From: Candidatus Viadribacter manganicus
GTDB taxonomy: Bacteria > Pseudomonadota > Alphaproteobacteria > Caulobacterales > Aquidulcibacteraceae
Direction: 5' to 3'
Assembly: GCF_001679665.1 (NCBI RefSeq)
Contig: NZ_CP013244.1
Span: 1,426,001 to 1,490,000 of the forward strand
DNA: 64,000 nucleotides
In this document: positions 57,132-64,000 of the stretch, piece by piece
Numbering within the stretch: position 1 is the stretch's first letter
How the letters are laid out: each line of letters opens with the position of its first letter
Translations under genes and position numbers: made by a program
The notes under the pieces: model-generated
Databases searched by the model: none
Told to the model about the DNA's origin: nothing
Seen by the model: the letters and a program-made list of their open reading frames with translations, nothing else

Positions 57132-57215
57132 CGAATTTTCGCGCCCGGCTTACGCGCTCCAAAGCAGCCAGTGGCCTAGCTCACCCAGCAATGGCGTGGT
57201 GTCGCCGGAAGGCGG
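57132..57215. repeat. dispersed intergenic repeat, copy near 57.15 kb
   Basis: AATTTTCGCGCCCGGCTTAC, GCGCTCCAAAGCAGCCAGTG, GCCTAGCTCACCCAGCAATG and GCGTGGTGTCGCCGGAAGGC. One of the fullest copies. Confidence 0.7.
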
Positions 57216-57284
57216 CCTTCCAGTTCAGCCGTTCGTGGCGGATCCGCCAGCACCTGCGTCACGGCGCACCGGTCGGCTGAGCAG

Positions 57285-57698
57285 TTAGGGCGTCCAGCAT
57301 GCGGCTTGCAGTATCCCCAATGAGAGCGCGACGCCGGACTGTACGATTGCCGCCGAGTACCTTCCGGCGACAATATCGGCAGTCAGACTGGGAAGAACCA
57401 GCCGCGCCCCAAATTGACCAACGGTCTGAACCAAGAGCGCTCCGACGCCCCACATCGCCGTCTGCATCAATGAGCCGCTCACACTGATCACAAGTGCGAG
57501 TGGAATGACAAACCCGAGCAGCGAGCCGGTCAAGCCAAGGGCAGCCGCGCCATTGCCCTCGCGCATGAGCTTGAGTTCATTGTGCGGCGTAGTCCAAACG
57601 TAGGTTAGGATGAACACCGCGGTTAACGCGACCGCCGCGCCGAAATAGATCGCAAAGGAGAGGAAAGAGTTCGCCAAACTGGGTTCGTAGTCAGTCAT
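57285..57698 (-). CDS. DUF350 membrane protein
   Basis: 137 aa, four helices. FAIYFGAAVALTAVFILTYV, TTPHNELKLMREGNGAAALG and LTGSLLGFVIPLALVISVSG reproduce the DUF350 layout with the conserved T-PH-E-x-x-L-x-x-GN-AAA segment. DUF350 proteins accompany membrane stress or glutathionylspermidine-type genes elsewhere; here it is solitary. The ATG at 57698 is chosen; a GTG/ATG frame to 57722 would add eight residues. Confidence 0.85.
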   Translation of the reverse strand: MTDYEPSLANSFLSFAIYFGAAVALTAVFILTYVWTTPHNELKLMREGNGAAALGLTGSLLGFVIPLALVISVSGSLMQTAMWGVGALLVQTVGQFGARLVLPSLTADIVAGRYSAAIVQSGVALSLGILQAACWTP

Positions 57699-57774
57699 GT
57701 TGCTCACCAAGAGTGCAGCCAAAATCTAAACCAGCCTAGGCTGAAAGATCTGGATTCGCGAATGGCCGATTGGA

Positions 57775-58506
57775 TTAATCCTTCAGTGCGGTTTCTGTTG
57801 GCTCAGTTTCAACAGCGCTCCCGCTTGTGACACTCTCGACGCGGCCATCGCTTAGGCTGATGCGACGTGTGCAGCGTGCGGCCACATGTTCATCATGCGT
57901 GCAGATTAGGAAGGTGGCGCTCTCCTCTCGATTGATCTCCCGCATCAAATCAAGAACCTGATCCGCTGCGACACGATCAAGACTGCCAGTTGGTTCATCG
58001 GCGAGCACGAGCTCCGGATTGTTCATGAGCGCGCGTGCGATAGCGACGCGCTGCTTCTGCCCGCCGGACAGACGAGTAGCAGGAAAGTCCATGCGATCCG
58101 ACAAGCCCACTCGCGCCAACAATTCTCGTGCGCGCTGGCGCATCGCAACTGTGACCACGCCTGCAGGTGCGGCCGCTGGGAAGGCCACGTTCTCTGTCGC
58201 CGTGAAGTCCGGCAAGAGGTGATGAAACTGAAAAATAAAGCCGAGCCGCCGGTTACGGAATAAGGCGCGTTCTCCGTCAGACAGCCCATCTACACGCTCA
58301 CCGGCAATGGTGATCGTTCCGCTGGTTGGCCGCAGCAGAAGCCCCACAATCGACAGAAGCGTTGACTTACCCGATCCGGACGCGCCGAGGAGCGCAACCA
58401 GTTCTCCAGGTTCAAGCGTGAGGTCGACGCCCTTCAGTACCTCAGTGAGTTCATCGCCGTTGCGGAACGTCATGCCAATCCCGCGCGCATCAAGAACGGC
58501 GTTCAT
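57775..58506 (-). CDS. ABC transporter ATP-binding protein (MacB/LolD/DevA-type)
   Basis: 243-aa ATPase: Walker A GASGSGKST (41-49), signature LSGGQ (145-149), Walker B VLADE (166-170), followed by PTGSLD, a feature of the LolD/MacB/FtsE family, then His in ICTHDEHVAA. It energises the permease 58503-59708, with which it overlaps by ATGA. With the adaptor it forms a tripartite-type exporter. Confidence 0.93.
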   Translation of the reverse strand: MNAVLDARGIGMTFRNGDELTEVLKGVDLTLEPGELVALLGASGSGKSTLLSIVGLLLRPTSGTITIAGERVDGLSDGERALFRNRRLGFIFQFHHLLPDFTATENVAFPAAAPAGVVTVAMRQRARELLARVGLSDRMDFPATRLSGGQKQRVAIARALMNNPELVLADEPTGSLDRVAADQVLDLMREINREESATFLICTHDEHVAARCTRRISLSDGRVESVTSGSAVETEPTETALKD

Positions 58507-59708
58507 TGTTGAATCGCCTCAAGCGGATCAAGCCGCGCAGCAGAGCGCGCCGGGATGACCGACGCCAACACAGCACCGATCGTGGTCAGCAAGAAGACCG
58601 CGACATAACCGCCTTCGCTAGGGGCGATCGGAAGCGCCATGGCGCCGTCTGGTTTGGTCAGCGTCGCTAGCCACGAGCAAAGAGCAAAGCCACTCAGACA
58701 CCCGATCCCAGCGCCGACCATGCCGATGAGCAAACCCTGCAACACGAACACGCCAGCGATAAAGCGCTTCGAGACGCCGAACGCGCGCATGATGCCGACT
58801 TCGCCCCTACGTCTGTTGGCCGACAGACTCAAAGCGCTGGCGATGCCAATAAGCACGGATATGAGCGAGAAAATTTGGATGAGCGTCCCAGTCTGCGCTT
58901 GGGCCGCGAGCGCGCCTTCCAGATTTGCGTTCTTCTCTTGCCACGACGTTGCGCGCAGACCCGTCGCTTCCGCCAAAAAGGCGGCAAAATCTCGTGCGCG
59001 TGCGGGCTCGACGAGCTTCACTTCAATATTCGTTACGCCTTCCGGAAGCAGAAAAAGCGGGCGCGCGGTCTGGATCGAGAGGTAGGCCACTCTCTCGTCG
59101 AGACTTTGCAAACCGGTCTCGAAAACGCCGCGTACTATAAGCAGCCGATCTACACCTCGATCAGTGCGAAACAGCACGGGTTGGCCGGCGGACAATCCGA
59201 GATTTTCCGCCAATCGAACGCCGATCAGAATGCCGTCAGCGCCAAGGCTCGAATCACCGCTCACGATTTCGGTGCTAATCGGCGAGATAGCGTCCAGTCC
59301 CGCAGGATCAACCGCCGTCACCGCGACCGGCGCGACCGCCTCACCTTTCACTAGAAAGGCGCTCCCCGAAATCTGCGGACTGATTGCCGACACCGATGCC
59401 TGGCTACGCAAGAGTTCAACGGTCGACGCCCAAGCTCGAATCTGGCGGCGCTGGAACGTCGAAACGATGGCGACAGATTCAACATTCGCGTCAGGGCTGG
59501 GTAAAACACGCGCCACGCGCGTCACGGGCTCAAGCGAGACGTGGGCGCTATTAGCGGTCACATCGTCGGTCAACCGTATCGCCAATCCTTGAATGAGAGC
59601 GGTGATGAAAACAAACGCGGTCACGCCTAGCGCGACCCCCACAATCAACAATGCGGTTTGCGAGGGATTTGAAAAGAGATAACGGCGGGCGACGGTGAAG
59701 GCGAACAC
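58503..59708 (-). CDS. ABC transporter permease (MacB/FtsX/DevC-type)
   Basis: 401 aa. One N-terminal helix (QTALLIVGVALGVTAFVFIT), a large periplasmic MacB-like domain (about 50-270), then three C-terminal helices (FSLISVLIGIASALSLSANR, FIAGVFVLQGLLIGMVGAGI, AVFLLTTIGAVLASVIPARS) in the FtsX domain. The RRGEVGIMRAFGVSKRFIAG coupling loop is typical. It is a mechanotransmission-type ABC protein working with the adaptor and ATPase, starting 5 bp behind the adaptor stop. Confidence 0.92.
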   Translation of the reverse strand: MFAFTVARRYLFSNPSQTALLIVGVALGVTAFVFITALIQGLAIRLTDDVTANSAHVSLEPVTRVARVLPSPDANVESVAIVSTFQRRQIRAWASTVELLRSQASVSAISPQISGSAFLVKGEAVAPVAVTAVDPAGLDAISPISTEIVSGDSSLGADGILIGVRLAENLGLSAGQPVLFRTDRGVDRLLIVRGVFETGLQSLDERVAYLSIQTARPLFLLPEGVTNIEVKLVEPARARDFAAFLAEATGLRATSWQEKNANLEGALAAQAQTGTLIQIFSLISVLIGIASALSLSANRRRGEVGIMRAFGVSKRFIAGVFVLQGLLIGMVGAGIGCLSGFALCSWLATLTKPDGAMALPIAPSEGGYVAVFLLTTIGAVLASVIPARSAARLDPLEAIQQ

Positions 59709-59713
59709 GGGCG

Positions 59714-60898
59714 CTAACTCGCCGGCGTCGAAATGGGGGCCTGCGCGCGGGCGCGAACATGAGCCCCTGCTCTGGTGTCGGCCGGCGCGAGCACTACCCG
59801 GTCACCACGGGCGAGCCCACTGTCAATGATCGCGTTCAAAGATGGCCAATCGGCAATTTCGATGGCTCGCGCGATGACGCGGTCATTCGCATCAACCACA
59901 TAGACTTTTGGTTCCGTGCTGGCGTCGATGATTGTTTGGCGCGGCACCGCGATTCCTTGCTCGCGACGAGCGACGATAATCGTTACGTCGACAGACCGTC
60001 CTGGCGGGATGCTCGCCGGCTCGACAGGCGCAAGCTTAATCAAGCGCCCGCCTGTCGTCGGATCCACGCGGGGCGACACTTCGCTGATGCGAGCGGCGAA
60101 TATCTCATCGGACCCCGAAAGCGCTGCGCGCGCCTCCATGCCGGTTCGCAGAACATCGCCATAGGCTTCGTCAACATCTGCTTGAAGCTCGATGTCGTCG
60201 CGAGAGCCGAGCTGAAACAAGGTCGTTTCCGGAGAGATGACCTGGCCGTTGTCGATGGGGCGCACCAGAACGACGCCTGCCATCGGCGCTCGAATTGTGA
60301 ACTCCCGCGTCTGCGCGGCAGTGGCGCGGCGCTCAGCGGACGCAGCCGCGAGGCCTGCTTGAGCTGAACGCAGCGTCGCTCGCGCTTCATCGAGCGCTGC
60401 GGCAGAGGCAAAGCCCCTATCCGCTAACGTGCGCGTCCGGTTGAACGCCAGTTGGGCCCGGTCGAGTTCGGCGCGTGCGGCGCGCTCGCGCGCGCTGTTG
60501 GCGTCAGCTTGCGCTTGCTCCACTGTCGAGCGAACAATGGCGAGAGGCGCGCCCGCCGCTATCAGATCGCCATCGTCATGCAGCAAGCGAATGACCTGAC
60601 CCGCATTCGGCGAGCGCACATCAACGAGGTTGTCGGGCCGCACGCGAGCAACGACGGAGAGAGCAATCTCAACAGGGCCTGGTTGAATTTCAACAACCGC
60701 AATCTCGGGGGGCCGCGAGAGCCACCAGCCAAGTCCCGAAAAGAGCAGAACGCCCACCAAGAGCGCAATAAGCACAACAGGACGGCGCTTGGGATCTGAG
60801 AGAAGCGTCTCCACGCGGCGGCTCAGAGCGTCAGCCATCAAACGCGCGCCACCTTTGAAAGGCGGCGGCGGCGTAGCGACGCTTGCATCTTCCGTCAT
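59714..60898 (-). CDS. HlyD/MFP-type periplasmic adaptor of the ABC exporter
   Basis: About 394 aa. After a Pro-rich start comes a membrane anchor (VVLIALLVGVLLFSGLGWWL), then a barrel-sandwich (lipoyl) half VRSPNAGQVIRLLHDDGDLI, a coiled-coil hairpin (about 130-215), the second lipoyl half TIRAPMAGVVLVRPIDNGQV and a beta-barrel ending IAVPRQTIID. This is the membrane-fusion part of a MacA/DevB-like exporter. ATG at 60898 is chosen; ATG at 60838 (MADALSRRV) is also reasonable. No outer-membrane TolC gene is in the window. Confidence 0.9.
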   Translation of the reverse strand: MTEDASVATPPPPFKGGARLMADALSRRVETLLSDPKRRPVVLIALLVGVLLFSGLGWWLSRPPEIAVVEIQPGPVEIALSVVARVRPDNLVDVRSPNAGQVIRLLHDDGDLIAAGAPLAIVRSTVEQAQADANSARERAARAELDRAQLAFNRTRTLADRGFASAAALDEARATLRSAQAGLAAASAERRATAAQTREFTIRAPMAGVVLVRPIDNGQVISPETTLFQLGSRDDIELQADVDEAYGDVLRTGMEARAALSGSDEIFAARISEVSPRVDPTTGGRLIKLAPVEPASIPPGRSVDVTIIVARREQGIAVPRQTIIDASTEPKVYVVDANDRVIARAIEIADWPSLNAIIDSGLARGDRVVLAPADTRAGAHVRARAQAPISTPAS

Positions 60899-61048
60899 CC
60901 GAATACTTTCAGCTCGCCGCGCCGCACAGAGAAGCTCTTCGGCTCGCTGCGCGCACAAAGGTTCCTTCGAACCATAGGCGCATTCATGTGGGCGAGCACG
61001 CCGGGACGCTTCTGGCGCGAGCCTTACGCCCAATCGGACCGCCCACGC

Positions 61049-61672
61049 TTACACGGTCCGAAGAACCGGTATCCAGACCTCGTTGCGCCGCATGAACCAG
61101 AGCGTCCATGGCGGATTATAGCGCGCAAGCGAGGCAGGACCCGCCGCCCGAAGCTGCTGTCGCGCTATGAACGTCCTCAGCTCTTCGGTCCGGCGCTCGA
61201 CATCAGCCGGACGCGACAATCCTGAAAAACGCACCACGGCGTAGCGCGCCGCCGGCATCGGAACGAGGCGCACGCGCGCGTCATTCGGCGTTGGCAGCGT
61301 TTCCAATGTGTAATTGGCGGGCATCGTGAAGCGGACAATCCACGCGCCCTCCTCTCCCGATTGGGTGACAGGCGCAGTCATCGCGATAGTCTCGCCCGAT
61401 GCACGCTCCTGCACCACCGGCGCCGTCATCGCGATGCTTTGGCGGCGCGTGTTGCCGCCAAAGATGTAGCCAGCAAGTAAGCGAAAGCCAGCATTGGAAG
61501 CCTCGTCACGACTACCGGAGACGCTGACTTCGGCGACGACGAGCGCGGAATAGTCGCGCACTTCGAAGTCGCCCTCGTGAAACGCGACAGTGAACGCAGG
61601 TTCCTCGGTCGCCATGGCCTCGCCTCCAAACATAAACAAGGCGCACAACAGGCCTATCAGTGCATTTCTCAT
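61049..61672 (-). CDS. exported SOUL heme-binding family protein
   Basis: 207 aa. Signal MRNALIGLLCALFMFGGEAM with AMA-T cleavage region; then the SOUL fold: FEVRDYSALVVAEVSVSG, RLLAGYIFGGNTRRQSIAMT and APV, the repeat IAMTAPVTQ, a MPANYTLETLPTPND strand, ARYAVVRFSGLS, and the closing ARYNPPWTLWFMRRNEVWIP. SOUL/HBP proteins bind heme or related tetrapyrroles. It follows the adaptor side of the exporter but is read as a separate unit. Confidence 0.9.
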   Translation of the reverse strand: MRNALIGLLCALFMFGGEAMATEEPAFTVAFHEGDFEVRDYSALVVAEVSVSGSRDEASNAGFRLLAGYIFGGNTRRQSIAMTAPVVQERASGETIAMTAPVTQSGEEGAWIVRFTMPANYTLETLPTPNDARVRLVPMPAARYAVVRFSGLSRPADVERRTEELRTFIARQQLRAAGPASLARYNPPWTLWFMRRNEVWIPVLRTV

Positions 61673-61753
61673 GACGGTGTTACGAACGTCGGCTCCTCTT
61701 GGTTCAATTCGATCGCACACCCGTCTGACAGTTGCTGATAGAACTTGCATCGG

Positions 61754-62317
61754 TCATGGCCGTTCCGCAGGGACGCTCGGCGCATCTGACGGCGGTGCTT
61801 CGGGCGACGCCGTCGCCGCTCCAGCCTCAACCACAGCGGGGGCGCAAGCCGCACGCGACAAGCCCTTCAAAAACGCGCGCCGCACCATGCCGGCAAAAAT
61901 GGCGTCACGCAGGAAACGCTCCCTTCCAGAGGCGCCGGACAATCTGCGCACAATACTGCGATAAGGTAGCCTCAGTACGCCTCCTATCGCACCAGACAGA
62001 AGACCTGAAGCATCGAGATCGGACTCCTCTTCGTGCGCGAGCGGGTCATCAAGGTCAGGGCCGAGCACCAGATCAAGCGCCGCGATCTCGTTGAGGATTG
62101 CGCTGCATTCAGTATCGGCAGGCAACGCATAGGGCGCAGCGGCGGCGCGTATCAGAACCTCTGGCGGATTTTCACGGGTCCAGCCGGTGTCGCGAAACGG
62201 CTCCCCGACGGCGTCGCCAACGCGATTGTCTCCGGTCCGATGCGCGTACGTCGTCGCAGCGCATCCGCTCACCGCCAGGAGGCACACACTCAAGGCGAAT
62301 GCACGGGCGCCGTCCAT
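61754..62317 (-). CDS. putative lipoprotein, 187 aa
   Basis: MDGARAFALSVCLLAVSGCA is a lipoprotein signal (VSGC). Residues 30-100 contain ADTECSAILNEIAALDLVLG and PDLDDPLAHEEESDL, then a hydrophobic/basic part AIGGVLRLPYRSIVRRLSGA and an Ala/Pro-rich tail. It looks like a conserved alphaproteobacterial type with an Asn/Cys-Glu-Leu start, without known function. The gene is followed by another lipoprotein-type gene upstream at 62587. Confidence 0.68.
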   Translation of the reverse strand: MDGARAFALSVCLLAVSGCAATTYAHRTGDNRVGDAVGEPFRDTGWTRENPPEVLIRAAAAPYALPADTECSAILNEIAALDLVLGPDLDDPLAHEEESDLDASGLLSGAIGGVLRLPYRSIVRRLSGASGRERFLRDAIFAGMVRRAFLKGLSRAACAPAVVEAGAATASPEAPPSDAPSVPAERP

Positions 62318-62323
62318 CGCCAG

Positions 62324-62587
62324 TTAGGGCTGAGTATTTGAGTTGTCGTCGGTTGCGTCATGGATCGCATCGGCAGGATCATCGTTCTCGCGCCCGGTCG
62401 CTTGATCGATCGCCTCGCCGGCGTTCTCAAGGGCGCCATCGCCGCGATCAACCTCGCCTTGCGTGGCTTCTTCGATGGCGGAGTCCATATTCTCGCCGGC
62501 CTTCTCAGAACTGCCTTCCTGGTTGCAACCGCCAAGTCCGGCAAATGCCAGCACGGCGAGTGCGGCGAACATTGTCTTGGCTTGCAT
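62324..62587 (-). CDS. small acidic lipoprotein, 87 aa
   Basis: MQAKTMFAALAVLAFAGLGG then CNQEGSS: lipobox LGGC. The mature chain is acidic and helical with a repeating pattern NMDSAIEEATQGE, ALENAGEAIDQATGREND, DAIHDATDD, like YtxH/CsbD-type amphipathic repeats. Six bp separate it from 61754-62317. Possibly a periplasmic stress protein. Confidence 0.68.
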   Translation of the reverse strand: MQAKTMFAALAVLAFAGLGGCNQEGSSEKAGENMDSAIEEATQGEVDRGDGALENAGEAIDQATGRENDDPADAIHDATDDNSNTQP

Positions 62588-62715
62588 TGGCTTTCCTCAT
62601 TCATCAGTGGAGCGACGTTAGAGCGATGACCACGAATACTGCTTGATCTTGCGCAACCTCAATCGACGAAATCTCACAAGCGGGAGCGATGACCGGCGCC
62701 GTACTCAATGCCTCG

Positions 62716-63117
62716 TCATTTGACCTGCAGCGCCGCGAGCACGTCAGCTCCGCCTCGACCAATCAGTTCCTTGTGCACTTCTCCCACAAGTATCGCTGCG
62801 AGTTGCTTGTCGTAGTGCCGGCGCATCTCGCCCAAGGTCCGCGGTGGCGCAACAACAACAAGGTGCTTTATCTCCGCTTTTGTCGCCGCTTGATTAAGCC
62901 AGCCGACCACTGCTGCGGCGTGCGCATCCTCAACCAAAAGATGTCCGGGGTTGGCCGAACTCGTAATATGACGATCGCCAGAACCTTTATTGTGCTCGTC
63001 GAGTTTCGGCGCATCCATTCGCGAAAGCTCCGCCGCGGCCTCGTTGCCGGTGTTGCGATAAAGCTCAAGCTTTTCGCCATCGACAACGGCGACAACGGCC
63101 CCATGAGGCAACAGCAT
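62716..63117 (-). CDS. host-attachment-type protein (baeRF family 12-like)
   Basis: 133 aa. LLPHGAVVAVVDGEKLELYR, NTGNEAAAELSRMDAPKLDE, then HLLVEDAHAAAVVGWLNQAA and IKHLVVVAPPRTLGEMRRHY, ending LIGRGGADVLAAL. This is the layout of bacterial host-attachment (AtsE-like) proteins, a small archaeo-eukaryotic release-factor-1-like fold. AGGAG precedes the ATG at 63117. Soluble; biological role unproven in most species. Confidence 0.82.
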   Translation of the reverse strand: MLLPHGAVVAVVDGEKLELYRNTGNEAAAELSRMDAPKLDEHNKGSGDRHITSSANPGHLLVEDAHAAAVVGWLNQAATKAEIKHLVVVAPPRTLGEMRRHYDKQLAAILVGEVHKELIGRGGADVLAALQVK

Positions 63118-63208
63118 GCGTTTCTCCTGACTTCCAATCCTAGACGCACGGCGGCGGTTACCTGGACCGCCGCCGCCTGCTCGCGTCAATCGACGCCGCA
63201 ACACACAT

Positions 63209-64000
63209 TCAATCGACGACGACCCACACGCCATTGGGTTGTTGGCAGGCATGGCCTTGAGTTTCCCGCGCGCGTCTGTTGATGGTCGCAGATTGGCGAT
63301 AGGTCGCGCACCGGAACCCATCCGGATCGTCGTAATACTGATCGACGTGGAACCGGCCATAGTTGCCATTGCTCTGATTGCGCCAATCGTAATCGGTGTT
63401 CGGACGGTTGGCATTTAAGCCGTCATAATAGGTCCGATAAGCATAGCTGCGATCGGTGCATTCCATGTTGTTGGTCAAAACCGCGCCGATCGCGGCGCCT
63501 ACAACGACGCCGGCAATCGTGGCGCCGGTGTTATTGTCGTCGCGGCCCGCCGCATTGCCGATCAGACCTCCGATCAGCCCGCCGGCGATGACGGCTGCCG
63601 GATCGGGACCGTTGCGGCACTGTTGATAGAAGGTGTCATCATTGTAGCTGTAGGTCCGCTCATAGCGCTGACGCCATCTTTGATCGCGATCGTCGTTGTC
63701 GGCGACCGTCAGACGAGACTGACGAAGATCTGTTGTCCGTTCGTTGGTGCGATCAACGAGACAGCCACGGAGGTAGCCGTCATACTGTCGCCGGCCGGCA
63801 TAAGGCTGCGCCAGGTAGCGGCAATCGGCGTCACGATAGGCAATCCAATAGCGCTCGGCGTTGCGCAGCGCCGTCTCCTGGCTGTACCAATTGCGCGGGC
63901 GATTGCGGCGCCACGAGCGGTCAGCGGCGCGCGCTTCAGTAATCCGGCGCTGATAGACATCTGCGAGACGGCGCTCTGCCGCGTCCACATCGGCCTGGGA
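63209..64000 (-). CDS. LprI-like plus glycine-zipper exported protein (cut by window edge)
   Basis: The visible 263 residues start inside an LprI-like domain: ADVYQRRITEARAADRSW, AERYWIAYRDADCRYLAQPY, YLRGCLVDRTNERTTDLRQS, with Cys pairs as in lysozyme-inhibitor LprI. A glycine zipper follows (AVIAGGLIGGLIGNAAGRDD, GATIAGVVVGAAIGAVLTNN) and a Tyr/Asn-rich C-terminal domain with two cysteines. The combination LprI plus glycine zipper plus RcnB-like tail is recurrent in this lineage. The start lies beyond position 64000. Confidence 0.75.
   Translation of the reverse strand, partial: SQADVDAAERRLADVYQRRITEARAADRSWRRNRPRNWYSQETALRNAERYWIAYRDADCRYLAQPYAGRRQYDGYLRGCLVDRTNERTTDLRQSRLTVADNDDRDQRWRQRYERTYSYNDDTFYQQCRNGPDPAAVIAGGLIGGLIGNAAGRDDNNTGATIAGVVVGAAIGAVLTNNMECTDRSYAYRTYYDGLNANRPNTDYDWRNQSNGNYGRFHVDQYYDDPDGFRCATYRQSATINRRARETQGHACQQPNGVWVVVD

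Noticed and set aside
1..64000. CRISPR arrays, rRNA genes, intact tRNA genes, prophage or conjugation genes
   Set aside because: Scanned for repeated spaced units, conserved rRNA blocks and typical phage or relaxase motifs; none seen.

Overview
The window looks like a chromosomal stretch from a high-GC alphaproteobacterium. The pervasive 4-base ATGA/GTGA gene overlaps, the abundance of 50-90 aa stress-type proteins, the HisKA_2-type kinase and the RcnB/LprI/SIMPL/TVP38 repertoire point most to a Caulobacterales or Hyphomonadaceae-like bacterium. This is inference from gene content; there is no rRNA gene or other species marker in the window. No prophage, CRISPR array or intact insertion sequence is visible. 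The only transposon trace is a truncated IS110-type gene.

Layout. 1-9.3 kb: end of an unknown gene, a seven-helix TspO-like protein, a secreted type-B carboxylesterase, a GNAT acetyltransferase, then a GT2-GT39-TVP38 membrane glycosylation operon and a SIMPL protein. 9.6-11.3 kb: a hydrolase and a TetR repressor, divergent around a GTATAC operator. 11.4-13.6 kb: a FadL-type porin with two half-size YeeE/YedE transporters. 14.1-18.2 kb: two HipBA toxin-antitoxin modules back to back, diverging from a 0.42-kb operator-rich region, followed by a SMI1/KNR4 protein. 18.4-31.4 kb: a patchwork of small stress-type genes, including two fasciclin operons (one with cold-shock proteins), two degraded histidine kinases, a transglutaminase-like protein, an XRE regulator and a VapBC pair.

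32.5-36.8 kb: a HisKA_2 sensor kinase, a GT4 glycosyltransferase and a glycogen-debranching-type glucosidase. 37-42.4 kb: two related 60-aa zinc-binding-type proteins, a GlsB-type membrane protein, a tandem RcnB-domain protein and two Crp/Fnr regulators, with palindromes of the form GTRCG-N4-CGYAC around them. 42.5-57 kb: lipoproteins and single-gene enzymes (VOC, SnoaL-like, GFA, Old Yellow Enzyme, subclass B3 metallo-beta-lactamase, alpha/beta hydrolase, cytochrome b561, TerB) separated by gaps carrying a degenerate ~90-bp repeat. 57-64 kb: a DUF350 protein, a three-gene ABC exporter (adaptor, permease, ATPase), a SOUL protein, lipoproteins, a host-attachment-type protein and an LprI/glycine-zipper protein cut by the window edge.

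The genes best supported as working together are the two hip modules, vapBC, the tetR-hydrolase pair, the glycosylation trio, the porin/YeeE operon, the fasciclin operons and the exporter. The most unusual items are the paired hip modules (one HipA carries an extra C-terminal DNA-binding-type domain, one HipB a long extension), the fasciclin/small-protein operons, the shared palindromes near the Crp/Fnr genes, the start-site hairpin of a zinc protein gene, and the dispersed repeat.
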